A stretch of 64,000 bases of DNA from contig NC_063158.1 of assembly GCF_020921035.1 (NCBI RefSeq), forward strand, positions 25,344,178 through 25,408,177, in the 5' to 3' direction. The notes below the pieces were generated by a model. That model was not told the origin of the DNA. It saw only the letters and a list, made by a program, of their open reading frames with translations, and did no database searches. The stretch comes from Rhodamnia argentea (taxonomy: Eukaryota; Streptophyta; Magnoliopsida; Myrtales; Myrtaceae). The position numbers and the translations under genes are program-made. This document shows positions 1 through 11,210 of the stretch, in pieces; position 1 is the stretch's first letter; every line of letters begins with the position of its first letter.

Positions 1-1071
1 CCCTCGCGCTGGGGAATGGATCCGGATCCCCTGCGCGCGACTTGCCACCGCAGTTCCTGTGCGCCCGCTTTTCCACGGTCAGTTTCACCGTAACGCCGAC
101 AGAGTCAACGGGGCAGGTATGTGGGTGCGGTCAAAGCTCTCACGAGAGCCGTTGAGTTTTATGATTTCAGATGCTTCCGGATTAATTGATTTATCTGGGT
201 AATCATGTTTCTTTATTTGTCAAAATAATATACTAGTATAATTGTTGAAATGAGAAATGTTATTTATTGTTGGCGGATTTTCCATTGTTCTAAGAGATTA
301 ATTGTCGTAACGAATAATAATTCCATCGCCGACATTAAGGATCATTGCCTAAGAAAATAAACAATCATCCTAAGAGAGCAAAATTTGTTTAAGCTTGAAT
401 AATTACTTAGCATGCACACCGCATTGGGATTAGTCCAGTGACCGAGGAGCTCGGTGTGCGCGGTCATTGGCCGAAAAATTAAGCATTCATAGAGTACTGG
501 AAAAAGATCGAAGTGAGAGAAGCTAAATGCATTGAACAGCACGAAACACGATCGTACGTTCTGAGATCCCATCGAAAATACCTTTCTTAAGATCATAGGA
601 AGGCATTGTTGTCCTGATAATTACTTGATCGCAAAAGCGTGGTTGGGCAGCCCTCCGAGGTTAATCGGATCCGCTGGGGAGATCTAGACACCTAAAGCTT
701 CACGAAGAAACAGTGCAAAACAGAGCAAAAGCGTGTACCAAGGTGAACGAGAAAAGACAGCATGTGCTTTTGTGCAAGAAACCAAGTTTCTCGAGGCCAA
801 AAAGGAAAGGAAAAGAAGAGAGCAAGGAACCCACCCACCGGAAAAGCTTCATACTTTGCTTGCCAACTACAATCCAAAACCTACCCTTTCTCTGTTTACA
901 TTATTTTCAACTTTTCTTCCCTTCGAATTTTGTTTCTATTTCTCGGTTTTCCTTTCTCGCCGACACACAGTCACATACACACTCTTCCTCTCAAATCTCT
1001 CTCTCTCTTCTCATTACTCTAATAAGCTTCGAATCTCTCCATCTCTCTCTCTCTCTCTGTCATTTTCCTTA
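1..1071. other. Upstream region and 5' leader of the SRF gene
   Basis: No coding region could be supported here. The first 180 bases are GC-richer than what follows and may be the edge of something to the left, but no family is recognisable. From about 880 to 1060 the + strand becomes pyrimidine-rich and ends in a CT microsatellite at about 1037-1060. This is typical of plant 5' leaders and fits transcription into the receptor kinase gene that starts at 1224. Confidence 0.5.
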
Positions 1072-1170
1072 ATGGCGATGTGTCTGGCCACTCCTTATGA
1101 TCTCCACTTCAGCCCCACCAGCTCCTCCTCCTGCTCCATCTTTTTGTTTCTCTGCTTCGTGAAAGTTTGA
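1072..1170 (+). CDS. Upstream ORF in the SRF 5' leader
   Basis: A 32-residue reading frame starts at ATG 1072, runs through a serine-rich then hydrophobic stretch and stops at 1168-1170, 53 bases before the main SRF start at 1224. A second minimal uORF (ATG TGT CAA TAG, 1199-1210) follows. Both lie in what looks like the mature 5' leader and do not overlap the main frame, so they could lower translation of the receptor. Whether they are transcribed or conserved cannot be told from one sequence. Confidence 0.35.
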   Translation: MAMCLATPYDLHFSPTSSSSCSIFLFLCFVKV

Positions 1171-1223
1171 AGCTTTGGCCTCTTACGTACGTCTTGTGAT
1201 GTGTCAATAGCGAGAACCTCGAA

Positions 1224-4200
1224 ATGGCTGACCCAAGTGCGGGTTTTTCCTTGTTTGCTATTCATTTCCGAACTGGGTTTTTGGTTCTTGCTGTGATCTC
1301 TGCTCTACGCGGGGCTCAGGGGACGACTGATCCCAATGATGGTAAGATATGTTGACTCTTTTCTTGAATGTGTTCATTCTGTCGTTGTGTTGGTCTTTGA
1401 TCTTTAGCTTCTGATCAAACTTTTTTTTCTCTTTCTCTGAGTTTTCTTTATGGTTGTTTTTTTTTTTTTGAGTTTGATCGGATTAATGACCTTTAAAGCT
1501 ACTAACTTTTGGGTTGGGGATCCTGGTTTAAGTGAGATTCAGTCCGAGAATGGGCTTTTGACTCTGTGGACTGACGATTTACCTAGCTGAGCCGACCCTT
1601 CATAATTCCTTTGTTTGGAGAAACTTAGCTAAAACGTTTCATTCTAAAACAACCGCCACACACCCCCAACCCCCCTCTTCCCCCCCCACCCCCCCAACAC
1701 ACACACACACACACACAAAAACAAATTGAGCTAAACCTGTTGATAATGAAGTACATGAGTTGTGCGTATGTTGGGCACGAAAGTGTTGTAATGTACCTCT
1801 TCCATGGGGGATTGGTGCATTATCTGAATGAAGCACATCTCCAATGAGTGGAAGAAGGTTGATTCTGAATTTTCTAATGTTCTTGTTCGATGGCAGTTCA
1901 AGGTCTTCAGGTCTTGTACACTTCATTGAATAGTCCTTCCCAGTTAACCAACTGGAAGAGCAGTGGTGGCGATCCCTGCGCAGAGTCATGGAAAGGGGTA
2001 ACTTGTGAGGGCTCTGCTGTAGTCTCCATGTATGTATGTCTTGCACAGTTAAATCTTGGGATGTTTGATTGCTTAAGTTTGAAATTCAGCTGATAGGTCT
2101 TTTATTTTGTGTTGACCAGTGAGGTGTCTGGTTTGGGACTCAGTGGAACATTGGGATACTTGCTCACAAATCTTATGTCATTGAAGAAATTGTGAGATGC
2201 CTCTGATGATCTCTCTTTCCTTCATCCCCTGTTATAGTAATTTAGCTTTCTTGAAACCGCGCTGACCTCTCTGTTGATCTTGCACTCGTCAGTGATTTGA
2301 GTAACAACAACATTCATGATGGAATCCCTTATCAACTACCACCAAATCTCACAAGCTTGTAAGAATTGAGCATCGCCTTATTGGTTTCTCCTGTGTCACA
2401 GAATTGCAGTTATCATGTATTCTACTGGTGGCTAATGTAATTATTGGATTAACCACATTGCAGAAATCTTGCTGGCAACAACCTTAGTGGGAATCTTCCC
2501 TATTCCATCAGCAGCATGGTTAATCTCAATTATATGTGAGTAGCTTGCTGGAGTTGCTTCATGGCGTCGGATTGTTCTCTTAATGTAGAGTTCATTTGGA
2601 GCATCTGTGCCTTCTAATTCATAATGTAAAATTGATGCTTCTAGGAACTTTAGCCGCAATTCTCTATCCCTGTCAATTGGAGACATTTTTTCCAATCTTA
2701 CCAACCTCACTACAGCGTAAGTATATTTTAGAAGCATGGATTGCTGTTATTCTCCTTTTTTTTCTTTTTCCATTTTTTTTTTTTGCGTACAGCATCGTTT
2801 TTGTCGATAATTTCAATTTCAGGGAAACATCGATATAGAAAGTCTTGCTGCTATTTGACATTGGCTCATGATCCTTAGGCAGTTATGTAAACGGTGGTCC
2901 AACCATGTTGAAGCAATCTTCGATATTCCATCGTCATTTAAAGTTGTTGGTTTTAGTCCTCTTTAATGCCAAAAGTTTTACATTAAGCTAACTGATATTG
3001 CTCCTTGTTTATGGATTGTCTTTCATGTTTCCCAAAACAATGCATTGCCATATTCCTTCTAGGGATCTCTCTTACAACAACTTCTCTGGGGATCTTCCTA
3101 CTTCCTTCAGCTCATTGACAAATCTTTCTTTTCTGTGAGTGCTTAAATATTGGCAATTATTTTTTATTTTTGTTTTTAAATTTTCAATGGTTGATATTCT
3201 TTATTCAACTGAATTACGTCCTCATACAAACAATGTGCTGCAGTTACGTGCAAAATAATCAATTGACCGGCTCACTTATTGTTCTTGTGGGATTACCATT
3301 GACTACCCTGTGAGTCCCGTTACTTATGCAGCAATGTCCTATCATCTGTTACCATGTACTAAGAGTTCTCTATTTATGGCAGAAATGTTGCCAACAATCA
3401 TTTTAGTGGATGGATACCCAAAGAGCTTAGTTCACTACAGACGTTTATGTAAGCTAATTCATATGTTTGCATCGTCTCTGATATTCCAAAGCTGCATATT
3501 TGTGATTCTACTTCTGCCGAAAATTTGATTTTGCTCTTCAAAATGAAACAGATATGATGGAAACTCTTTTGCTAACGGTCCTGCACCTCCTCCGCCCCCC
3601 TTTACCGCACCTCCCCCTGCGAGGTCAAGAAACAATCGAACTCATTCTGCATCAGGCACAAGCACACCAGATGGGGCTATTGGCCAGACATCAGGTTCAA
3701 ATAATGGACTATCAACTGCAGCTATTGTCGGCATTATTGCGGGATCTGTTCTGTTGCTGTTGGTTCTCCTACTTGCTATTTATTGCTGCTGTCGGAAAAG
3801 CAACAGAAAAGAGAGTGTTGCAAGAGCATCCACCAGGGGAAGTCAATCTGTCAAGAGTAATGGTGTGTTTCATTTTTGTTCTTTTTTAATTGTCTTTGTT
3901 TACTTTAGATATGTCATCAAATGTCCCTTGCATTAAGTATATCTAATCAAACAATGTAATTACTTCCTAGGGTAATTGATTTAGACCTGTGCTTATTAAC
4001 TAATAGCAAGTAAATAACCATCAATCTTTTATTTCAGATGGAAGCATAACCGCTTTAACTTTGGTGCTGAAATATGGTGAGATTGTGTTCGGACCACTTT
4101 GATCATTTAATTGCATTCTGGTTGCAGTAAATCCTGAGATGCGAGAGCAGAGGGTTATAACCACTGCTGCTGTTATAGACCTGAAACCTCCTCCTGCGGA

Positions 4201-6589
4201 TGTATCTGTGGCTGAAAGGGTTCCCTCGAAGAATGGTTCCATAAGGAGGATTAAATCACCTATAACTGCTACATCATATACCGTTGCTTCGCTTCAAACT
4301 GCAACAAATAGCTTCGGTCAAGAAAATCTAATAGGTGAAGGTTCCCTTGGTCGGGTTTACAGGGCAGACTTTCCCATTGGGAAGGTAAGCCTATGTTTAT
4401 ATGAACTGTCTTCATGTCATCTTTGGCAGTTAAAAGCTAGTTGACACTTCAATGCTCTTTCTTTGTCAAAGGGTTGTTCTTCAGTGTTGATCGACACAAG
4501 TTGATCTGGCTAAATATCTGGCCTATTACATGGCAAACTCATTATACTCTTCTTTCCCCCTCTATCTGTAGATAATGGCAGTGAAAAAGATCGACAACGC
4601 AGCACTGTCATTACAGGAAGAAGATAACTTTCTTGAAGCTGTCTCTAATATGTCACGCTTAAGGCATCCGAACATTGTTACAATGGTTGGATACTGTGCT
4701 GAGCATGGGCAACGTCTTCTAGTTTATGAGTATGTTGGGAGTGGGAATTTGCATGATCTGCTGCATTTTGCTGAAGATAGGAGCAAAACACTGAATTGGA
4801 ACGCACGTGTTCGAGTAGCCTTGGGGACTGCTCGAGCCCTTGAGTATGTTATATGCTTACGATGTCTCAACCCTGTGCTTGTTTTGGCCATTGCTTGAAT
4901 GTGATCCTATGTATCACTTCCTACATGACAAGTGTGCTCAGTCGAGCAAGCCTACAACCTTGGTATGCCAGCGCTTGAAATTCCTTATGAAACCCTTTTT
5001 TTTTTCTTTTTCTTTTTTTCTGTCCTATCAGGTACTTGCATGAAGTGTGCCTGCCTTCAGTTGTCCATAGAAACTTCAAATCAGCTAATATTTTACTCGA
5101 TGAAGAGCTTAATCCCCATTTGTCAGATTGTGGTTTAGCTGCTTTGACACCAAACACTGAGAGACAGGTAAACTAGTTTGAACTAAGTTTTGCTGGTTAA
5201 TGAATGACTCGTTTCTTTTATTGTTCGTCTCTCCAATTTAGCAGCATGATGAATTAGCCCGTGGCCCAGTAGCAGCTTATGTATTGGCTTGTAATGTCGT
5301 CTTTTTCATACACTTAGCAGGTCTCTTCTCAGATGGTTGGTCAATTTGGTTACAGCGCTCCTGAATTTGCTTTGTCTGGAGTATACACTGTCCAAAGTGA
5401 TGTTTACAGTTTTGGAGTTGTGATGTTGGAGCTCTTGACTGGTCGGAAGCCACTCGATAGGCATGCCTACTAAAATGATCTCGTAATATTTAGCCAACAC
5501 TTGTTATCTATGTCTCCTGATGAAATATCTGTTTGCTTTTGCATCTTCAGCTCAAGGGTCAGATCAGAGCAATCACTTGTTAGATGGGCTACCCCTCAGT
5601 TGCATGATATAGATGCGTTGGCCAAAATGGTTGATCCTGCTTTAAATGGCATGTATCCTGCAAAGTCCCTTTCACGTTTTGCCGACATTATTGCACTCTG
5701 TGTTCAGGTAAGTTTCATTCCACCGGTAACCATGCCAGTATTTGCTTTTGGGTTCACCATCAGTCTGCAAGTGGGAAAGCAGCTTGACTTTGTTCCTTCT
5801 GTCGATTTGATTGGAATTTACGTCTTGAGACCATCTAAAGAACTTAAAGCTGGTGATCCGAGCCTTTTCAGCACATTCCCTGCTTAGAGCTTGCTCAGGC
5901 TACATAGTTTCTTGATTTAGTAGATTCAGAAACAACTTTCATAATTAATGCCGAGAGAGAATAATGGTAGCACCAGCCCCATCAAAATATCAATTGGAGT
6001 ATACTAAGAAGTTCACCTAGCAAAAACTACCCTGCATCTTTGCCAGATGACTGTCTATCAGATTTTTTCCATTTGTCCAGGTGTTTGTGGATGTATCCTG
6101 TTTTTCATTTATATATTAGCTCTACCTGCTCATTTACTTGACATTTGATGTTCATATAAGTATTAGTTAGACTGCCAACTGGCTTGTAGGGCAGAAGTTT
6201 TCATCAACATCATGGTACCAGTATAATCGAATTTTCCGTGTCTTATCATCCCTCTGATCTATAACATTTTGGGTTTTAAAACATTGTTTATGTTGTGAAG
6301 ATGAACCAACCCTTTTGATTATTTTGGAAAGCTGGTGGTATATTGCCTTATAACCCGTATCTTGACTTAATAAATGATACTCGTGTTGTTTGACCGTATC
6401 AATTTTGTATAATCACAAGTATTCTCTATCGTGCAGCCCGAGCCTGAGTTTCGCCCTCCAATGTCTGAAGTCGTGCAACAGCTGGTTCGGTTGGTGCAAA
6501 GGGCGGGCGTTTCCAAAAGGCGTTCCAGCGATGAAATGGGTTTTGCATACAGGACACCAGATCACGAGGCAATCGACATGTCTTTTTGA
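1224..6589 (+). CDS. SRF7: STRUBBELIG-RECEPTOR FAMILY LRR receptor-like kinase (SRF6/SRF7 type)
   Basis: Sixteen exons were joined: 1224-1341, 1897-2029, 2120-2191, 2293-2358, 2464-2535, 2645-2716, 3063-3134, 3244-3309, 3383-3448, 3552-3862, 4128-4384, 4572-4843, 5032-5167, 5321-5460, 5551-5707, 6437-6589. Phases agree throughout and give about 720 residues, the usual SRF length. In order: signal peptide in exon 1, N-terminal SUB domain (exon 2, [12 protein letters not shown]), six to seven LRRs on 66/72-bp exons, proline-rich stretch, one membrane helix ([20 protein letters not shown]), and a cytoplasmic kinase domain. The glycine loop is GEGSLGRV and the ATP lysine lies in MAVKK, but HRD reads HRN and DFG reads DCG, so catalysis is doubtful, as known for SUB. 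Intron 14 needs a GC donor. SRF6 and SRF7 are close paralogs, so the exact number is uncertain. Confidence 0.93.
1663..1716 (-). repeat. C-run/(AC)n tract in SRF intron 1; G-quadruplex motif on minus strand
   Basis: The + strand carries successive runs of 5, 6, 7 and 7 cytosines separated by 2 to 5 bases (1663-1695), followed by a CA dinucleotide repeat. The minus strand therefore has four long G runs with short loops, which meets the usual G-quadruplex pattern. It lies in the first intron of SRF on the transcribed template strand. Confidence 0.8.
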
Positions 6590-6953
6590 GCGGTCTCGGT
6601 CAGCCCCCCAAAGTTTCTTCTGATGTTCGCCGTTTTGTATGGACTTTGCAACCGTCAGTTGATGACTAAGATCCACAGATAAGCACGAGACCTTTACTGG
6701 AGAGATGGTGTAATTATGAACCTGTATTATCACTTCACATTTAGGACGGTACAAAGCTAAAAGTTCAGTATTGCCACTTTGCTTATAGCCCAAGTATTGC
6801 ATCGCTGTACATCTTCATGCCCGGTCTCCTGGCAAAAAATAAGCGTTGTTCGGTTCAAATCGCCTACTGAAAGTTCTCGTTTATTTATACTCACGTTTAG
6901 TGTGCATTTATCTGACTTTACATCTTTCGGATCATGCTCTACTCGACACGAAA
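6590..6953. other. Convergent 3' interval between SRF and ALE1
   Basis: This 364-bp space separates the SRF stop (6587-6589) from the ALE1 stop (6954-6956) and must hold both 3' UTRs. No ORF or element is recognisable. Plant 3' UTRs are commonly 150-300 bases, so the two transcripts probably meet or overlap. Confidence 0.6.
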
Positions 6954-9900
6954 TCAGCCGTCTGGCTGAACTCTTACTGAAAAAGTAATGGGCACCACCA
7001 ACTGGATCTGGCTGCTTGGATCCTCGGGTCCTGTCAGGACAACTTCGCCGTGGCGGAACCCGCTAAGCTCATTCGATGCTTGTGTAACGCTAATTTCCAT
7101 ATCGAGGTCTTGAACTCCTTGGGGATCTATTGTGAACCAAGGTGGGTTCACGCTTATTGCCGTTCCATTCGGTGGTCGCATCGAGACCGTAAACGTCAGC
7201 TGCCTGGCGCTCACATTCTTCACCCTCCTGCGCACTGTTCGAACTCCAGTAAGTGCGGATATTGTCACAGAGGGAAGGTTCAAATCAGATGGGTAGGTGA
7301 GCGAGCGAGTGCAAGATTCTCCGGTGGCTGCTTTCACCATCAACGGGTCCATTTTAGGTAAAGAGCACAGGAAGCTGATGTCGTCTTCATGATCTGTTTC
7401 ATGACCAAAATGGTTACGCATCGAAACACGGAAGCAAATGTAGAAACTAGAAAGTTTACCATGGATACAATAATTTGGATTCGAATCACAAGATAAAATG
7501 CTACCAGTGGAATTTAAGATTACCTGAAGGGAAGACAAGGCCAGGATTAAGGGCAGATGTTGGATTGAGAAGACCAGAGCCGATATCGAAAGGAGTCGCG
7601 GGACTAAGGCTGCTGATATCCGAACCTTCGGCCATTATCAGGTCTCCATAGTTGTCGTGCTTGGTGGCGGTCGTCAACATTGCCGATGCGATCATAGAAG
7701 GTGTCCATGATGGATTGATTTGCTTGATGAGTGCTGCTGCTCCGATGACATGGGGCGTCGCCATGCTCGTCCCTGACAGCAATGCGAAACTCTGTCCTGC
7801 AGTTGAAAGAAACGAAATTTTTAACTCGGAACTTGATATGCGAACACGAAACGGCAGTATCATGTTACTCACCGACGAGAATAGGTTCCGAGGCGCTCAT
7901 CGGGCTCCATGCCGCCCACACTTGGTGTCCAGGGGCGAGAATATCCGGCTTCAACACATCAACGGGAGTCCTGTCGACATCAATATAATCTGGTCCTCTG
8001 GAAGAGAATCTGCTCACAGTAGGTGCCCTCCCACCAAATGAAGCCACTCTTCCTTCCCCAATGGCGGCTCTCGCGCCAAACCTGGTCGACGCTCCTCCTT
8101 GATCTCTTCCTGTCTCTTGCTCATAGTACTGTGACAGGATCTGCACAAAAGCATTCGGCAGTTTCGTCAGCAAAAAGAACCGAATGTAAAGCGAAGAGAT
8201 AGACAATAATATGACCTGTGCATCGGCGACTCTCGGGATCATTATCCCAGGAACATAAAAGGGAATCGGTTCAGCAATGAAGTCGCCGTACGCCGGGTTC
8301 GCGACAAGGACGAAACCCGCAAATCCGCGAGATCTTGCAGTGTTGAGGATCGCGGTGAGGGAGGAGGTCTGGTTGAAGAAGCCAGCAGAGAAAGTGCAGA
8401 TGACTATGCTGCCCAGCACTAGAGCAGGGTCCAAGGCTTGTGGGTATTGACACTCCTCCGTGTACGGCGGCGTTCTGGGGAAAGCCCCATAGGGGAAGAT
8501 CGCATCCTTGGCTAATACAAGCTTGTAATGAACCATGCCGTTTCCTAGAGTTGGTCCTAATTCACGAAACAACTCAATGTCAAGAACTAGGATATCTTCC
8601 AGGCAATGTTGAGAGAGGGAGGGGAGACCTGACAAGCCGACCCCTGCGATTCTTTGGCCGCTGCCGAGGAGGAGAGAGGCAGGGTAAGTCCGGTCAGTGG
8701 AGGCGGCGGCGACGCCCACGGCCCAGGGGCTGTAGGACAGCACGGTGGAGGGGGAAGGCCCCTTGTTGCCCACTGCCTGTGCCACGAACACGCCTGCTCT
8801 TCTCGCGGACAACATCGCCATGTCGAACACGCTCAGCAACGTGGGTGTGTCCTCCGGCGCTTCATCTGGCCCTACCGACAGCGCCAGTGCATCCACTCCA
8901 TCATGCACCGCCTGTTCAATCCATTTTGGTTTTGCCCAATCCATGAGTCTAAAAAATAAAAATATTTTCCAAATCATTCATTTTTCATGAAACAAACGAA
9001 TCCTAAATGTGTGGTATAGTAATTTAACGTACATTTGATTTTTCGTGCAACTAATCGGTTCGAACGATCTCGCTTTCGAATTATCGACTAAGGTTGATTA
9101 TGATTCACGTCTTACGCTAGCTTAATTCTTGATGATAACCTTGTTACCAGTAAATTTGATTGCATTCAGTATACCAATGCATTCTCAGATCAAATCTCAG
9201 AGATAAACCATATCAAATTTTCCATACAAATTGCTAATTATGTGAATACCCTTTAATAAGTATACCTTGTGCAAAAGAGAACTGGTTCACATTAAGAGCA
9301 TATCACCAAGAGTCATATGAAATTCAAAAAAAAAAAAATGAGCTTACTTGGTCGATTGCTGCAACTACGTCCGTCAACGTTCCCACGGTCGGGTATACGA
9401 CTTTATAGACAGCTATTACGTAATAACACGCCATTGAAAAAGGAAAACTTAATTTTGAAATAATGCTAGGTATGCTTAGATTTAATCTATCAAATCGATT
9501 AACAAAGTGATCGCGATCTTCAAATCAATATTTGAAATACAAATGAGGCATATTCAACGACTAATAAAAATTTATTACTCATATAAGTTAGGTCATGCAT
9601 TTAAACGAATCCGATTGCATTGGGCTTCACAGAGTCCAAAATGCGGTTTCTGTAAGCTCGTCGAAACGATGGGCAGGCCAATCGGACTCCGGATCTGAAT
9701 TCTACCTTAACTGTTGATTTGGTAATTAAATAATAAACTTCTACATAGGTCGCATTAATCACAGCTCATCATATGGAGGTGTACCTTGCCCCAGGCGCCA
9801 CCCCGCTGGCCCATCCGTACAATCCATTAGCGACGACCGCCACATCTGGATTTCCGGCCGCTATTGACGCCACGTGGCTTCGTGGTAGTGAGAGAGAGAG

Positions 9901-11210
9901 AGAGAGAGTGAGAGAGAGTGAGCGAGAGTAAAACCCTAACTGAGTTCCGCACGTTAAAGTTCATGCAATGAAATGATCGTTCTACGTCAATAGTAGATCA
10001 CAGAGCCACGAACCTTCCATGCCCAACAGCATCAAAAGGTGACAGAATATCCACCAAAGGGTTGAGAGCAGCGGCGGCTTGAGCCCCGGCGGAGAAGAAC
10101 CTTGCGGAGATTATCTTCCCGTTACACGAGATCGCAGGGAACAGCGGACCCGTCTCGCACGCGCCGCCAGAGAATCGAGAAGTGCCATTCAAGGGCGGGA
10201 GACCGACGTTCGCGAAGCTCGGGTGCGCCGGGTTGATCCCGGTGTCAACGAAGCCGAGGACGATGCCCTCGCCGGCGTCCCTCGGCCCACCTTGCTGCCT
10301 CCAGACTCCTTGGCGCAACCCCAGGAATTGAGGGGTGTAGGTGGTCATCAGCTTGGCTCCTCGGTCTCTCTCCACGAGCCTCACTCCTGGAGTTTCTTTG
10401 AGCCTCTTGGCCTGATGAGATATCATCCCGAACAGAGTCAGAAATCGGTACTGTTTCATTCTTTTCTCGTTTCTTCTTCTTCTTTCTCCGAAAAGTAGCC
10501 GCATGTGGAGAAAAATTATCTTGGAAATGGGATTCAGTCTTTTTCGCCAAATCACGTGTAACGGAATCGAACAATGGTCTTCTTCGACCAGATCGACTAA
10601 AATTTTCTAGATTAACCGACTTTCATGTCGGGAGTCATATGATGAAGAAGAATTATCAGATGGTAAAGATGAAGGAACCCATCGTGACCTGAGATTCTGT
10701 GATGTGGACGGAGAAGCCATTGATGACATGATTGAAGCTGTACAGCTTCTTGTAGCTTCCAGTCTCCAAAACGCTTTGCAGAAGCTGGTCATGAGAATCC
10801 ACTAGGCGCTTTGCGTGAGCCCTCGACGCTTCCCTGAGGATCATTCACGAAACAAACGACATACTTTATCCAAAAAAAAAAAAAACAAGAAAATCATTTC
10901 ACTGATCTAGGGTTAGGACTTATGGTTAAAAGGCAAGCAAACGCATATAAATCTAATGAACCTGGATCCTTTGCCGTTCATTTTAGGCCGAGCGAAACTC
11001 GAGAAAGTTCGATTATCCTGCTTACCTATTCAAATTCTGCCGGCTAAACCCGTGCTCATGCGAGGAAGAAACGCCGGCGAAGGCAACAGGGTCTCCTTCC
11101 ATCAGAGCTAAGTAAATCTCTCGCTTTTCCGCGAAGCAAGTCCCCAAAATCGCAAGAGCGAGAAGCGCGACATCTATCCGGGTAGCAGGATTGAACCCCA
11201 GAAGAGTCAT
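6954..11210 (-). CDS. ALE1: Subtilisin-like protease SBT2.4 / ABNORMAL LEAF SHAPE 1
   Basis: Nine minus-strand exons: 11210-11026, 10833-10689, 10411-10014, 9877-9785, about 9417-9348, 8911-8216, 8140-7873, 7796-7524, 7393-6954; about 855 residues. A signal peptide follows the start (LLALAILGTCFA), then an I9 propeptide (REIYLALMEGDPVAF; KKLYSFNHVINGFSVHI) and the S8 domain. Catalytic Asp is in GFVDTGINPAHPSF, His in GHGSHVAS (split by intron 3), oxyanion Asn in AVGNKGPSP and Ser in LSGTSMATPH. A PA-like insert and a C-terminal fibronectin-like domain follow. ALE1 is known as an endosperm/embryo protease needed for the embryonic cuticle. IAVYK, PTVGTLTDV and SVGPDE match the ALE1 subgroup better than SBT2.5/2.6. 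All junctions are canonical except the acceptor before IAVYK, where no AG sits at the expected place. Confidence 0.9.
9886..9922. repeat. GA/CT microsatellite in ALE1 intron 3
   Basis: A nearly pure AG run on the + strand reads as a CT run on the coding strand just upstream of the acceptor that restores GHGSHVAS. It probably serves as the polypyrimidine tract for that acceptor, and its length is likely to vary between alleles. Confidence 0.8.

Noticed and set aside
1..180. Possible exon of a gene to the left of the window
   Set aside because: GC content is raised, but no frame is long or recognisable.
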